Positions 23,573 to 31,100 of a stretch of 38,051 nucleotides of DNA are shown here, piece by piece. Location of the stretch: contig JACQVF010000053.1 in NCBI GenBank assembly GCA_016209885.1, forward strand, positions 1-38,051, read 5' to 3'. Made by a program: the position numbers and the translations under genes. The notes below the pieces were generated by a model. The model did not search any database. It was not told where the DNA came from and was given only the letters and a program-made list of their open reading frames with translations. This DNA comes from Gemmatimonadota bacterium (GTDB lineage: Bacteria; Gemmatimonadota; Gemmatimonadetes; Longimicrobiales; Gaopeijiaceae). Position 1 is the stretch's first letter, and each line of letters begins with the position of its first letter.

Positions 23573-25522
23573 GTGAGCGCAATGGATAACCCTCGTGTGA
23601 CCTACCCACAGCAGCGTGCGGAGTCCGGGACCGGGGACCACCCCGCGCCCGCGTCGCCAGGTGGGCGCTACCTGCTTCTCCTCTCCCTGGCCGCCCTCGG
23701 CGTTGTGTACGGTGACATCGGGACGAGCCCCCTCTACGCGATCCGGGAGTCGTTCCTGAAGGAGCACGGCGTCCAGCCCACCACGGAGAACGTGCTGGGC
23801 GTGCTCTCGCTCATCTTTTGGTCGCTCCTGGTCGTCATCTCGGTCAAGTACCTGATCTTCATCTTGCGCGCCGACAACCGGGGAGAGGGCGGGATCCTGG
23901 CGCTGACCTCGCTGGTGACGCCGCTCGGCGCAGTGCGCCCCGGTGGCCGGTGGATGCTCGTAGTCCTCGGTCTATTCGGGACCGCGCTCCTTTACGGCGA
24001 CGGGATGATCACCCCGGCCATCTCGGTACTGAGCGCGGTCGAGGGGCTCGAAGTCGCCACGCCCTTTTTCGAGCCGTATATCATCCCGATCACGGTCGCC
24101 ATCCTGGTCGCCCTCTTCGCGTTCCAGAGCCGGGGCACGGCGGGGGTGGGCAGGACCTTCGGCCCTGTCACCTTCGTGTGGTTCGCGGCTCTCGCTACGC
24201 TCGGCACTTCACACATCGTGCGCGAGCCCGCCGTTCTGGTGGCGGCCAACCCGCTCCACGCCTTCCGCTTCTTCGCGGAGAACCGCTGGAACGCCTTTCT
24301 CGTCCTGGGCTCGGTCTTCCTCGTGGTGACGGGCGGCGAGGCGCTGTACGCGGACATGGGTCACTTCGGGCGCAAGCCCATCCGTCTGGCCTGGTTCGCC
24401 GTCGTCCTTCCTGCTCTGCTCCTCAACTACTTCGGGCAGGGCGCACTGCTGATCCGAGACCCCGCGGCACTCCAGAACCCTTTTTACCGCATGGCGCCGT
24501 CGTGGGCGGTCCTTCCCGTGGTGCTGATCGCCACCGCGGCCACCGTGATCGCCTGCCAGGCGCTCATCTCGGGTGCGTTCTCGCTCACCATGCAGGCGGT
24601 GCAGCTCGGCTACAGCCCACGCGTGGACATCGAGCACACCTCGGCCCGGGAGATCGGCCAGATCTACATCCCAGGCGTGAACTGGGCGCTCATGACGGCG
24701 TGCATCGGGCTCGTGCTCGGCTTTCGCTCGTCCAGCAACCTGGCGGCGGCGTACGGCGTCGCGGTCACGACGACAATGGTGGTCACCTCGATCCTCTTCT
24801 ACGTCGTCGCGCGCGAGCGCTGGAAATGGAGCTTGCCGGCGGCGATCGTGCTGGCCGGGTTCTTCCTCGCGATCGACCTCGCCTTCTGGGGCGCCAACAT
24901 CCTCAAGATCCCCGCGGGCGGGTGGTTCCCGCTGGTGATGGGTGCTATTGTTTTCGCTCTTATGACCACCTGGAAGAGCGGGCGCCAGATCCTGGCCCGG
25001 CGGATGCGGGCTCCCAGCCTCCCTCTCGAGATCTTCCTGCGCGACATGGCGGAGCATCCTCCGCTTCGCGTGCCTGGGACCGCGGTCTACATGTACCGCG
25101 ACCCCGAGGGCACCCCGCGCACCCTGCTGCACAACCTGAAGCACAACAGGGTGCTCCACGAGCGGACGGTGCTACTCTCCGTGGAGACGGAGGAGGTGCC
25201 GTATGTGCCCACCTCGGAGCGGGCGGTGATCGAGGCTCTGGGCAACGGCTTCTTCCAGATCGTGCTCCGCTACGGCTTCATGGAGGACGTGGACGTGCCC
25301 GCGGCGCTCTCCGCCATCAAGCGCGATGATCTGCAGTTCAAGCCGATGGAGACGACGTATTTCCTGGGTCGGGCCACGCTCCTCGCCACCAAGAGGCCGG
25401 GGATGGCCATCTGGCGCAAGAAGCTGTTCGCCGTGATGTCCAGGAACGCCCAGAGTGCGTCGGCGTTTTTCCGCCTGCCCCCCAATCGGGTGGTGGAACT
25501 CGGAGCTCAGATCGAGCTATAG
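23573..25522 (+). CDS. kup: Kup-family potassium uptake protein
   Basis: 649 residues. The Kup signature opens the membrane domain: LAALGVVYGDIGTSPLYAIR (about 40-60), then KYLIFILRADNRGEGGILAL and LYGDGMITPAISVLSAVEGL. About 12 hydrophobic helices extend to residue about 465, followed by a cytosolic C-terminal domain (about 470-649). Kup proteins are K+/H+ symporters of the inner membrane. The GTG at 23573 has GGGA 6 nt upstream; the ATG at 23582 is an alternative. With ktrB, kdpE and kdpD it forms a four-gene K+ group on one strand, with no KdpFABC pump. Confidence 0.95.
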   Translation: MSAMDNPRVTYPQQRAESGTGDHPAPASPGGRYLLLLSLAALGVVYGDIGTSPLYAIRESFLKEHGVQPTTENVLGVLSLIFWSLLVVISVKYLIFILRADNRGEGGILALTSLVTPLGAVRPGGRWMLVVLGLFGTALLYGDGMITPAISVLSAVEGLEVATPFFEPYIIPITVAILVALFAFQSRGTAGVGRTFGPVTFVWFAALATLGTSHIVREPAVLVAANPLHAFRFFAENRWNAFLVLGSVFLVVTGGEALYADMGHFGRKPIRLAWFAVVLPALLLNYFGQGALLIRDPAALQNPFYRMAPSWAVLPVVLIATAATVIACQALISGAFSLTMQAVQLGYSPRVDIEHTSAREIGQIYIPGVNWALMTACIGLVLGFRSSSNLAAAYGVAVTTTMVVTSILFYVVARERWKWSLPAAIVLAGFFLAIDLAFWGANILKIPAGGWFPLVMGAIVFALMTTWKSGRQILARRMRAPSLPLEIFLRDMAEHPPLRVPGTAVYMYRDPEGTPRTLLHNLKHNRVLHERTVLLSVETEEVPYVPTSERAVIEALGNGFFQIVLRYGFMEDVDVPAALSAIKRDDLQFKPMETTYFLGRATLLATKRPGMAIWRKKLFAVMSRNAQSASAFFRLPPNRVVELGAQIEL

Positions 25523-25553
25523 CGCCGGGCCTCGCGAGGGGCACTTCCCGCGT

Positions 25554-25567
25554 GCACGCCGGCGTGC
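25554..25567. repeat. 14-bp palindrome after kup
   Basis: GCACGCCGGCGTGC is a perfect palindrome 31 nt past the kup stop. Part of it belongs to the 14-mer CGCCGGCGTGCGTT (25557-25570), which also occurs at 13400-13413 after the MBL gene. It may be a weak terminator or a small dispersed element. Confidence 0.35.
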
Positions 25568-25660
25568 GTTGCGGTGCGGCTCCGGAACGGAACGTGCGCC
25601 GCGCGGATTGAGATTGCCGAGAAGCCAGGAGCCCCTCGTCCACGCAGGAGCGAACGAACC

Positions 25661-26848
25661 ATGGCACTCGGATCGCTCACCGCCACCCGCACGCTTTTCT
25701 GGACGCGCCGAGCTCTACGCCCCTGGCTCGCCGCCCTCACGGCTGTTGCGCTCCTCGCACTGGCGTGCGTCCGGCCCGCCACGCCGCCGCCGGTGGCAGG
25801 CGAGGCGAGGCCCGCGGCGGTCTATCCGGGCGAATCCTGGGGGCGCATCGCCGTGCCGGAGTCCGCGGGCTACTCCCGCGCGCTCCTGGACACCGTGCTG
25901 GCGCACGTCCGGAAGCTCGACACCACAGGCCTTGTGGTGGCTGTGGGGGGTCGGGTGCTGCTCGAGTACGGGAACACCTCCGAGCTCAGCTACGTGGCGT
26001 CTGTGCGCAAGAGTGTGCTGGCGATGCTGTACGGAAACTACGTGGCGAGCGGGGCGATCCGGCTGGAACGGACCCTGGCTGACCTGGGCATCGACGACCA
26101 CGGGGGATTGCTGCCTCGTGAGCTCGAGGCCACCGTCGCCCATCTGCTGGCGGCGCGGTCGGGGATCTACCACCCGGCGTCCAACGCGGGGGATGACACC
26201 GACGACGCGCCGCCCCGCGGCTCGCAGCGCGCCGGAACCTACTACCTCTACAACAACTGGGACTTCAACGCGCTGGGCACGATCTTCGAGCAGGCGACGG
26301 GGCGCGCCATCTACGACGCGCTGGAAACCGACCTGGCGCGGCCCATCGGAATGCAGGACTTCCGGCGCGACGTGCAGCGCAAGTCGGGTGACCTGACGAG
26401 GTCGAAGCACCCGGCGTACCATATGTGGCTCTCAACCCGTGATATGGCGCGGCTCGGGCACCTCATGCTGCGAGAGGGGAGCTGGGCGGGCCGCCAGCTT
26501 ATCCCCCGGGAGTGGGCGCGACGGATCGCGCGCGCCGTGACCCCGGTGCACGAGATGCACCCGCCGCGCTGGCGCAGCGAACAGCCCGGCTACGGCTACC
26601 TGTGGTGGGTCTTCGACGGCGTGGAGCCAGGAAGCCCCTATGAGGGCGGCTACATGGCCATCGGCGCCTACGGGCAGTTCATTCTGGTGCTCCCGAAGCT
26701 CGACATGGTCGTCGCCCACAAGACCGCGGTGCCGCCCGAGCGCCGGGTGACCCGAGACGAGTTTCTGCGGCTCGTGGACGATGTCCTGGGGGCGCGCTGC
26801 GTGCTCGCGTGCCGGGGAGGCATGGTGGGTCCGGCGGGTCCCGGGTGA
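25661..26848 (+). CDS. Class-C beta-lactamase-type serine hydrolase, predicted lipoprotein
   Basis: 395 residues from the ATG at 25661 (GGAG 10 nt upstream). The N-terminus has a basic region, a hydrophobic stretch and a lipobox LALAC, so it is probably a lipoprotein. The serine-hydrolase motifs are S-V-R-K in ASVRKSVLAM (nucleophile Ser and general-base Lys), Y-N-N in YYLYNNWDFN, and a C-terminal EGGYMAIGAYGQFI segment where the third motif is expected. This is the beta-lactamase/D-peptidase/esterase superfamily (Pfam Beta-lactamase). It could be a DD-peptidase, esterase or amidase; sequence alone does not show lactam hydrolysis. It follows kup by 138 nt. Confidence 0.88.
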   Translation: MALGSLTATRTLFWTRRALRPWLAALTAVALLALACVRPATPPPVAGEARPAAVYPGESWGRIAVPESAGYSRALLDTVLAHVRKLDTTGLVVAVGGRVLLEYGNTSELSYVASVRKSVLAMLYGNYVASGAIRLERTLADLGIDDHGGLLPRELEATVAHLLAARSGIYHPASNAGDDTDDAPPRGSQRAGTYYLYNNWDFNALGTIFEQATGRAIYDALETDLARPIGMQDFRRDVQRKSGDLTRSKHPAYHMWLSTRDMARLGHLMLREGSWAGRQLIPREWARRIARAVTPVHEMHPPRWRSEQPGYGYLWWVFDGVEPGSPYEGGYMAIGAYGQFILVLPKLDMVVAHKTAVPPERRVTRDEFLRLVDDVLGARCVLACRGGMVGPAGPG

Positions 26849-27323
26849 TGAGTTCGGAGCGCGACCTTCGGGTCTAGGCTTCAACCCGCACCAAAACGAT
26901 TCTCCGTCTCCTTGCTGCGTGCCGCACGTCCGGCCGTCATGCGGCAGGCGCGCCTTGACAGCGGGTGCGCCGATCCCCCATTCGTTGCAAGGGGGACGCC
27001 GGAGGCAGGGCTCGTCCTGGAGCAATTGCAGGCTTGACCGCTGCCCTGACCGGCTGTCGCCCCTGGCCCTCATGCGGCGGCCAGACGACTTGGAAAACTA
27101 TCACGGCGCCGGGCCTCCCGGACGGATCGCCCCGACCTCACTACCCGGCAGTGACCGGGCCAATCCTGGCGACTTGCGGTCCGGAGCGCGGCGCCGTGCA
27201 CCCCCCGGCGTTAGCGCGAGCCCGCGCCGCTTCCAGCCGAATCCTCGACCCCCGGGATCGGACGGCCGCCACCTTCCGGCGATGTGCTGGCACGCGGGGC
27301 TTGGGCCGGCCGTCGCCAGACGC
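26849..27323. other. Intergenic region without a recognised gene
   Basis: 475 nt between converging genes (serine hydrolase + and vapC -). Open frames here are Arg/Pro-rich and look non-coding. I see a CCCCC/GGGGG hairpin with an 11-nt loop (26975-26995), a TTGACA (26955-26960) with no matching -10, and one arm of a 13-bp inverted repeat (26925-26937) whose partner lies beyond vapB at 28044-28056. No tRNA is seen. Confidence 0.55.
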
Positions 27324-27734
27324 TTAGCCGAGTACCTCGAGGCGCAGGCCGGGCACCCGCCGGAAGTGCTCCTCGCCGACCGGGCCCACCAGCACGCCGA
27401 AGCCCAGGTGAAGCGCGGCGGCCGCGACGATAAGATCGTTGGATGGGATTAGCTTCCCGCCCCGCTGGAGAGCCGCGAAAAGATCCGCCCAGCGCTCGGC
27501 GGCCTCGCGTCCGAACTCTAAGACCGGGACTCGGGAGAGCAGGGCGTCGATCTTGGCCTGCCGGCTGGCGGCACGCGCCGGACTGTCCGCCAGACGTACG
27601 CCGGCGAGAAGCTCTGCATACGCGATCGCGGGGAGGGCCACCGGCTCAGCCCCCAGCGCCGATAGCGCCTCGTCCCAGGCCGCCATCCCGCGCTCGATTG
27701 CGATCAGCGCGCTCGTGTCGATCAGGAGCCCCAA
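27324..27734 (-). CDS. vapC: VapC-type PIN-domain toxin
   Basis: 136 residues. PIN-domain ribonuclease toxins cut tRNA or rRNA when freed from their antitoxin. The acidic metal-binding residues D6 (LLIDTSAL), E41 (AYAELLAG) and D100 ([11 protein letters not shown]) are present. The fourth site, usually a T-x-N/D-x-x-HF type motif, reads VGPVGEEHF, so the usual Asp/Asn is absent, although two Glu stand close by. The tail [12 protein letters not shown] is typical. The start is TTG at 27734 with GGAG 5 nt upstream, overlapping the antitoxin gene by 13 nt, which is the normal vapBC arrangement. Confidence 0.92.
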   Translation of the reverse strand: MGLLIDTSALIAIERGMAAWDEALSALGAEPVALPAIAYAELLAGVRLADSPARAASRQAKIDALLSRVPVLEFGREAAERWADLFAALQRGGKLIPSNDLIVAAAALHLGFGVLVGPVGEEHFRRVPGLRLEVLG

Positions 27735-27988
27735 ACGCTCTCCGGCGGCCGGTCCTCCGCTCCTACCCGCTCCAGCGCCTCGGCGAACTCCCGCTCCGGC
27801 GGCCCCGCTGCCCTCCAGGCACCCAACGCCTCCCGCAACGACACGGGCGGACTCTCCGCAAGTGGAACCATGCGTGCCACAGGATCACCGTTCCGCTCGA
27901 TCAGAAACGAGTCCCCCCGGTAGCGGATCCTGCCCAGCACATCGCCCAGCCTGCGCGCCAGCTCGGTCGCAGAGATCCTATGCTCCAT
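27722..27988 (-). CDS. vapB: VapB-type antitoxin (Phd/YefM family)
   Basis: 88 residues from the ATG at 27988. The N-terminal part [20 protein letters not shown] with [19 protein letters not shown] is the Phd/YefM DNA-binding and dimerisation fold. The acidic, Pro-rich C-terminal tail (about 50-88) would wrap the toxin. An ATG at 27997 is in frame, but it lies inside the -10 box (28001-27996), so it cannot be the start of a transcript from that promoter. The predicted transcription start falls at or next to the ATG at 27988, so the mRNA is probably leaderless. The 13-nt overlap with vapC couples the two. Confidence 0.9.
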   Translation of the reverse strand: MEHRISATELARRLGDVLGRIRYRGDSFLIERNGDPVARMVPLAESPPVSLREALGAWRAAGPPEREFAEALERVGAEDRPPESVWGS

Positions 27989-27991
27989 GAT

Positions 27992-28021
27992 CTGCATTCT
28001 ACATAACTATGAACATTGCAG
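27992..28021. promoter_or_regulatory. 30-bp imperfect palindrome over the vapBC promoter (operator)
   Basis: The two 15-bp halves match at 11 of 15 positions around one centre (28006/28007). The outer arms are CTGCA/TGCAG and the inner arms CATA/TATG. It covers the last part of the -35, the whole spacer and the -10 of the vapBC promoter. Antitoxin-mediated autorepression at such sites is usual for vapBC, so this is the likely operator. Confidence 0.6.
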
Positions 28022-28024
28022 CAA
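27996..28024 (-). promoter_or_regulatory. Predicted sigma70-type promoter of vapBC
   Basis: On the minus strand TTGCTG (28024-28019), 17-nt spacer, TAGAAT (28001-27996). The -10 is 7 nt from the ATG at 27988. The stretch is notably AT-rich compared with its surroundings. Confidence 0.6.
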
Positions 28025-28372
28025 CAACGTCCTCACGGCCGTCACGGCCGGACGTGAATCACCAGCTTTAGCTCCGCGTTCCCCGTCCCGGACGTATAGC
28101 CTCTTTCCCGAGTACGATTTGTGCGCTGCCGGCCGGTGCGCGCCCTCGCCGATCCGGCTGGACGTCCCACTGCTGGCCTGCGACTCCGACGGACTCGGCG
28201 TCGTCGTCACGAACGCCGGCGTCGTGCCGTACGGGGGAGCTGTGCGGCATAGAAGTGTGCTGGACTTGCGGAGGTGAAGCGTTGGACGGAGCATCTATGC
28301 TTCGCGGCCTGCGGCGGCTCATGGGTCGGTGGCGGCCGGCGGATGCACGGACAACGCACACAGGAGGGCTTG
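28022..28372. other. Intergenic region between vapB and dcyD
   Basis: 351 nt with no convincing gene. Small frames on both strands (for example 28007-28294 minus) have no Shine-Dalgarno or recognisable family. It contains a direct repeat CACGGCCG (28034-28041 and 28043-28050), the second arm of the 13-bp inverted repeat (28044-28056), and the strong AGGAGG site of dcyD at its right end. Confidence 0.5.
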
Positions 28373-29371
28373 ATGAATCTCGCCCGCTTCGCCCGACGCC
28401 GCTACACGGCGGGGCCGACGCCGATCGAGCGGCTCGACCGGCTCACCGAGCTTCTCGGTGGTCCAACCATTTACGTGAAGCGGGACGACCTGTTGGGTCT
28501 TGCCGGCGGCGGCAACAAGACCCGCAAGCTCGAGTTTCTGGTTGCGGACGCGTTGGCGCAGGGCGCCGACACGCTTATCACCTGCGGCGCCGTGCAGTCG
28601 AACCATTGCCGCCTCACCCTGGCGGCGGCGATCCGGGAGGGTCTGCGCTGCCGGCTCGTGCTGGAGCAGCGGGTCCCGAACAGCTACGACCGTGACGCGA
28701 GCGGTAACAACTTCCTCTTCCGCCTCCTCGGGGTGGAACAGGTCCGGGTCGTGGAGGGCGGCGCCGACCTGGACGCGGTCATGAGCGGGATGGCGGAAGA
28801 GCTCGAGGCGGACGGGCGGAAGGCGTACGTGATTCCGGGTGGTGGCTCGATCCCGCTGGGCGCGCTGGGGTACGTCGCGTGCGGCCAGGAGATCCTGCAG
28901 CAGGCCTTCGAGCTGGGGCTGCGGGTGGACCACATCGTGTGCGCGAGCGGGAGCGGCGGCACGCATGCGGGGCTTGTGGCGGGGATGCTGGGGATGGGAG
29001 CGGGCATTCCGGTGACGGGTGTGAGTGTGCGGCACCCGAGGGACAGGCAGGAGGCGTGGATCCAGGAGCTCGCAGGGGGCACGGCGGAGCTGGTGGGCGT
29101 ACGGGCCGGGATCCCGGACGACGCGGTGACCGTCTTCGACGATTACGTGGGCCCCGGTTACTCGCTACCCACGGACGAGATGGTCCAGGCAGTCCGCACG
29201 CTCGCTCGCATCGAGGGACTTCTCCTCGATCCGGTCTATACCGGGAAGGCGATGGCGGGGCTCATCGATCTGGCTCGTAAAGGATACTGTCGCGCGGGCG
29301 AGAACGTGCTCTTCCTCCACACGGGGGGCTCGCCGGCGCTGTACGCCTACCAGAGCGCGCTGCTCGCGTAG
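28373..29371 (+). CDS. dcyD: D-cysteine desulfhydrase / ACC-deaminase-family PLP enzyme
   Basis: 332 residues. The family splits D-cysteine to pyruvate, sulfide and ammonia, or deaminates 1-aminocyclopropane-1-carboxylate. The PLP lysine K49 lies in LAGGGNKTRKLEF; GAVQSNHCRLTLAAA, SGSGGTHAGLVAG and the C-terminal LLDPVYTGKAMAGL and FLHTGGSPALYAY are diagnostic. Compared with true ACC deaminases it fits the DcyD branch better, but substrate preference cannot be proved by eye. The ATG at 28373 has AGGAGG 5 nt upstream; the frame is open further upstream without a good start. It converges with the MFS gene 72 nt on. Confidence 0.9.
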   Translation: MNLARFARRRYTAGPTPIERLDRLTELLGGPTIYVKRDDLLGLAGGGNKTRKLEFLVADALAQGADTLITCGAVQSNHCRLTLAAAIREGLRCRLVLEQRVPNSYDRDASGNNFLFRLLGVEQVRVVEGGADLDAVMSGMAEELEADGRKAYVIPGGGSIPLGALGYVACGQEILQQAFELGLRVDHIVCASGSGGTHAGLVAGMLGMGAGIPVTGVSVRHPRDRQEAWIQELAGGTAELVGVRAGIPDDAVTVFDDYVGPGYSLPTDEMVQAVRTLARIEGLLLDPVYTGKAMAGLIDLARKGYCRAGENVLFLHTGGSPALYAYQSALLA

Positions 29372-29443
29372 GGCCATTCCCGCTGTTGTCCCGGGTCGGA
29401 GGTCCGCGGAAAGCGAATGTCAACGCACCGCCGACTCGGAGCC

Positions 29444-30748
29444 CTACGCCTTCGGCCTGAGCTCGCTCGCGGTCTGGAGCCCCGTGGCCACTTCGGGGAT
29501 GATTCCCAGTCGCTCGTAGATGGGGCGGACCATCTCCCGGAGCGAGGGGAGCTGCCGCGCGAACCAGGCGGCCAGGAGGACGCACGCGGACCCGCCCAGG
29601 AGCACGGTGGCGGGGGCGCCGAGGCGCACGGCCAGTGCCCCACCGAGCAGGCTTCCGATGGGGCTCATCCCGATGAACGCCATGGTGTAGAGGCTCATGA
29701 CCCGCCCGCGCATCTCCTCGTCGACGAGGGTCTGGAGCACGGTGTTCATCGAGGCTGTGGCCGTCATGACGCCGAAGCCGACTACCACGAGGAGGGCACC
29801 GGAGAGCCACAGATTCCGCGAGAGTGAGAACGCCGCCAGCCCGGCGCCGAAGATGCCCGTCGAGAGCGCGATGACCCGGCCGAGCCCCCGCACCGAGCTC
29901 CTCGAGGCCAGCGCCAGGGCGCCGACGAGCGCCCCGAGTCCTGCCGCCGAGGTCAGGAACCCGAGCGTGCGGGCGTCGCCCGCCAGGACATCGCGGGCGA
30001 AGACCGGGAGCAACACGACGTACGGTATGCCCAGCAGGGAGACCAGGGCCAGGAGCAGCAGGATCGACCGGATCGGGGGGAAGCCGAAGGCGTAGCGGAA
30101 ACCCTCCCGCACGGTGCGGAGCACCGAGCCCCCGGAGGGGGCGCCACGCTCCTCGGTCACGTCCACGGCCGCCAGCGCGGTCAGCACGGCGGCGTAGCTC
30201 AGGGCGTTGAGGAGGAAGACCGGGCCTTCGCCCACGAGCCCGATGAGGATCCCCGCGATCGCGGGCCCCACGAGACGCGCCGCGTTGAACATCGAGGAGT
30301 TGAGCGCGATCGCGTTCGGGAGATCCTCGGGCCCCGCCACCAGCCGCACCAGCAGGGACTGGCGCGCCGGCACGTCCAATCCGCTCACCACGCCGAGGAA
30401 GAGCGCCAGCGTCACCAGGTGCCACACCTCCACCACGCGCGTCAGGACGAGGGTGGCCAGGATCACCGCCTGCAGCATGGCCAGGCTCTGGGCCATCACG
30501 ACCATGCGGTAGCGGCTCCACCGATCCGCGAGGGCTCCGGCCACAGGTGCCAGGAGCAGCGCCGGGAACTGGCTCCAGAAGGCGATGACCCCCAGGAGCA
30601 GGGAGGACCCCGTGAGCCGGTAGACGAGCCAGCTCATCGCCACCTGTTGCATCCAGGTCCCCACGAGGGAGATTCCCTGGCCGGAGAAGAACAGGCGGAG
30701 ATTCCGGTGCCTGAGGGCACGAACGGCGAATCGAACCCGGGTCAGCAA
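29444..30748 (-). CDS. MFS transporter, EntS-like (MFS_3/DUF894) exporter family
   Basis: 434 residues with about 12 hydrophobic helices. The start of the mature frame, LTRVRFAVRALRHRNLRLFF then SGQGISLVGTWMQQVAMSWL, and the loop LADRWSRYRMVVM are typical of the enterobactin-exporter-like MFS branch that exports small molecules. I chose the TTG at 30748 because GGAG lies 8 nt ahead and this gives the usual family N-terminus. The frame stays open to 30934, but that adds about 62 Arg/Pro-rich residues. The substrate is unknown and no siderophore synthesis genes are nearby. It is divergent from the Tricorn-like gene. Confidence 0.88.
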   Translation of the reverse strand: MLTRVRFAVRALRHRNLRLFFSGQGISLVGTWMQQVAMSWLVYRLTGSSLLLGVIAFWSQFPALLLAPVAGALADRWSRYRMVVMAQSLAMLQAVILATLVLTRVVEVWHLVTLALFLGVVSGLDVPARQSLLVRLVAGPEDLPNAIALNSSMFNAARLVGPAIAGILIGLVGEGPVFLLNALSYAAVLTALAAVDVTEERGAPSGGSVLRTVREGFRYAFGFPPIRSILLLLALVSLLGIPYVVLLPVFARDVLAGDARTLGFLTSAAGLGALVGALALASRSSVRGLGRVIALSTGIFGAGLAAFSLSRNLWLSGALLVVVGFGVMTATASMNTVLQTLVDEEMRGRVMSLYTMAFIGMSPIGSLLGGALAVRLGAPATVLLGGSACVLLAAWFARQLPSLREMVRPIYERLGIIPEVATGLQTASELRPKA

Positions 30749-31100
30749 CGTTGGCGCTCCAGTGCTCGACGGACCGGCCCCCCGGGCTCGGCGTTTGCTG
30801 GAGCTGCCGCTCACGGCACGCCGGACCCCCGGGGGGCGCGACACCGGCGGGGATGCTAGCGTGCCGGGCGTCCGCAGAAAAGCGGCCGGGGAGCGCTCAG
30901 GCAGCGCCGGCCCGCACCGATTGCATCTCACCATGCAGTCCGATCATGATACAGCGGCATACCGCGGCCTCCGGGCAGATGGTGAGCGTCAGGCGGGCCA
31001 AGGCCTAACAGGCAGACCGGCGTGCCTCACCCCGTCCGCGCGCCCGTGGGCCTGGACACCCGGACATGATGACGACCTCGCAATCCGGAGCGGTCTCGTG
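30749..31100. other. Divergent promoter region between the MFS and Tricorn-like genes
   Basis: 352 nt without a recognised gene. An AT-richer patch near 30920-30965 contains a possible plus-strand promoter for the protease: TTGCAT (30921-30926), 18 nt, CATGAT (30945-30950). This is a weak match. Nothing convincing is seen for the minus direction. Confidence 0.35.

Noticed and set aside
26865..26895. tRNA-like 3' end (CGGGT...ACCCGCACCA)
   Set aside because: The loop is 10 nt rather than the 7 nt of a T-arm, and no D-arm or anticodon arm precedes it.
28007..28294. 95-codon minus-strand frame upstream of vapB
   Set aside because: It has no ribosome site or family similarity, and it overlaps the vapBC promoter and operator.
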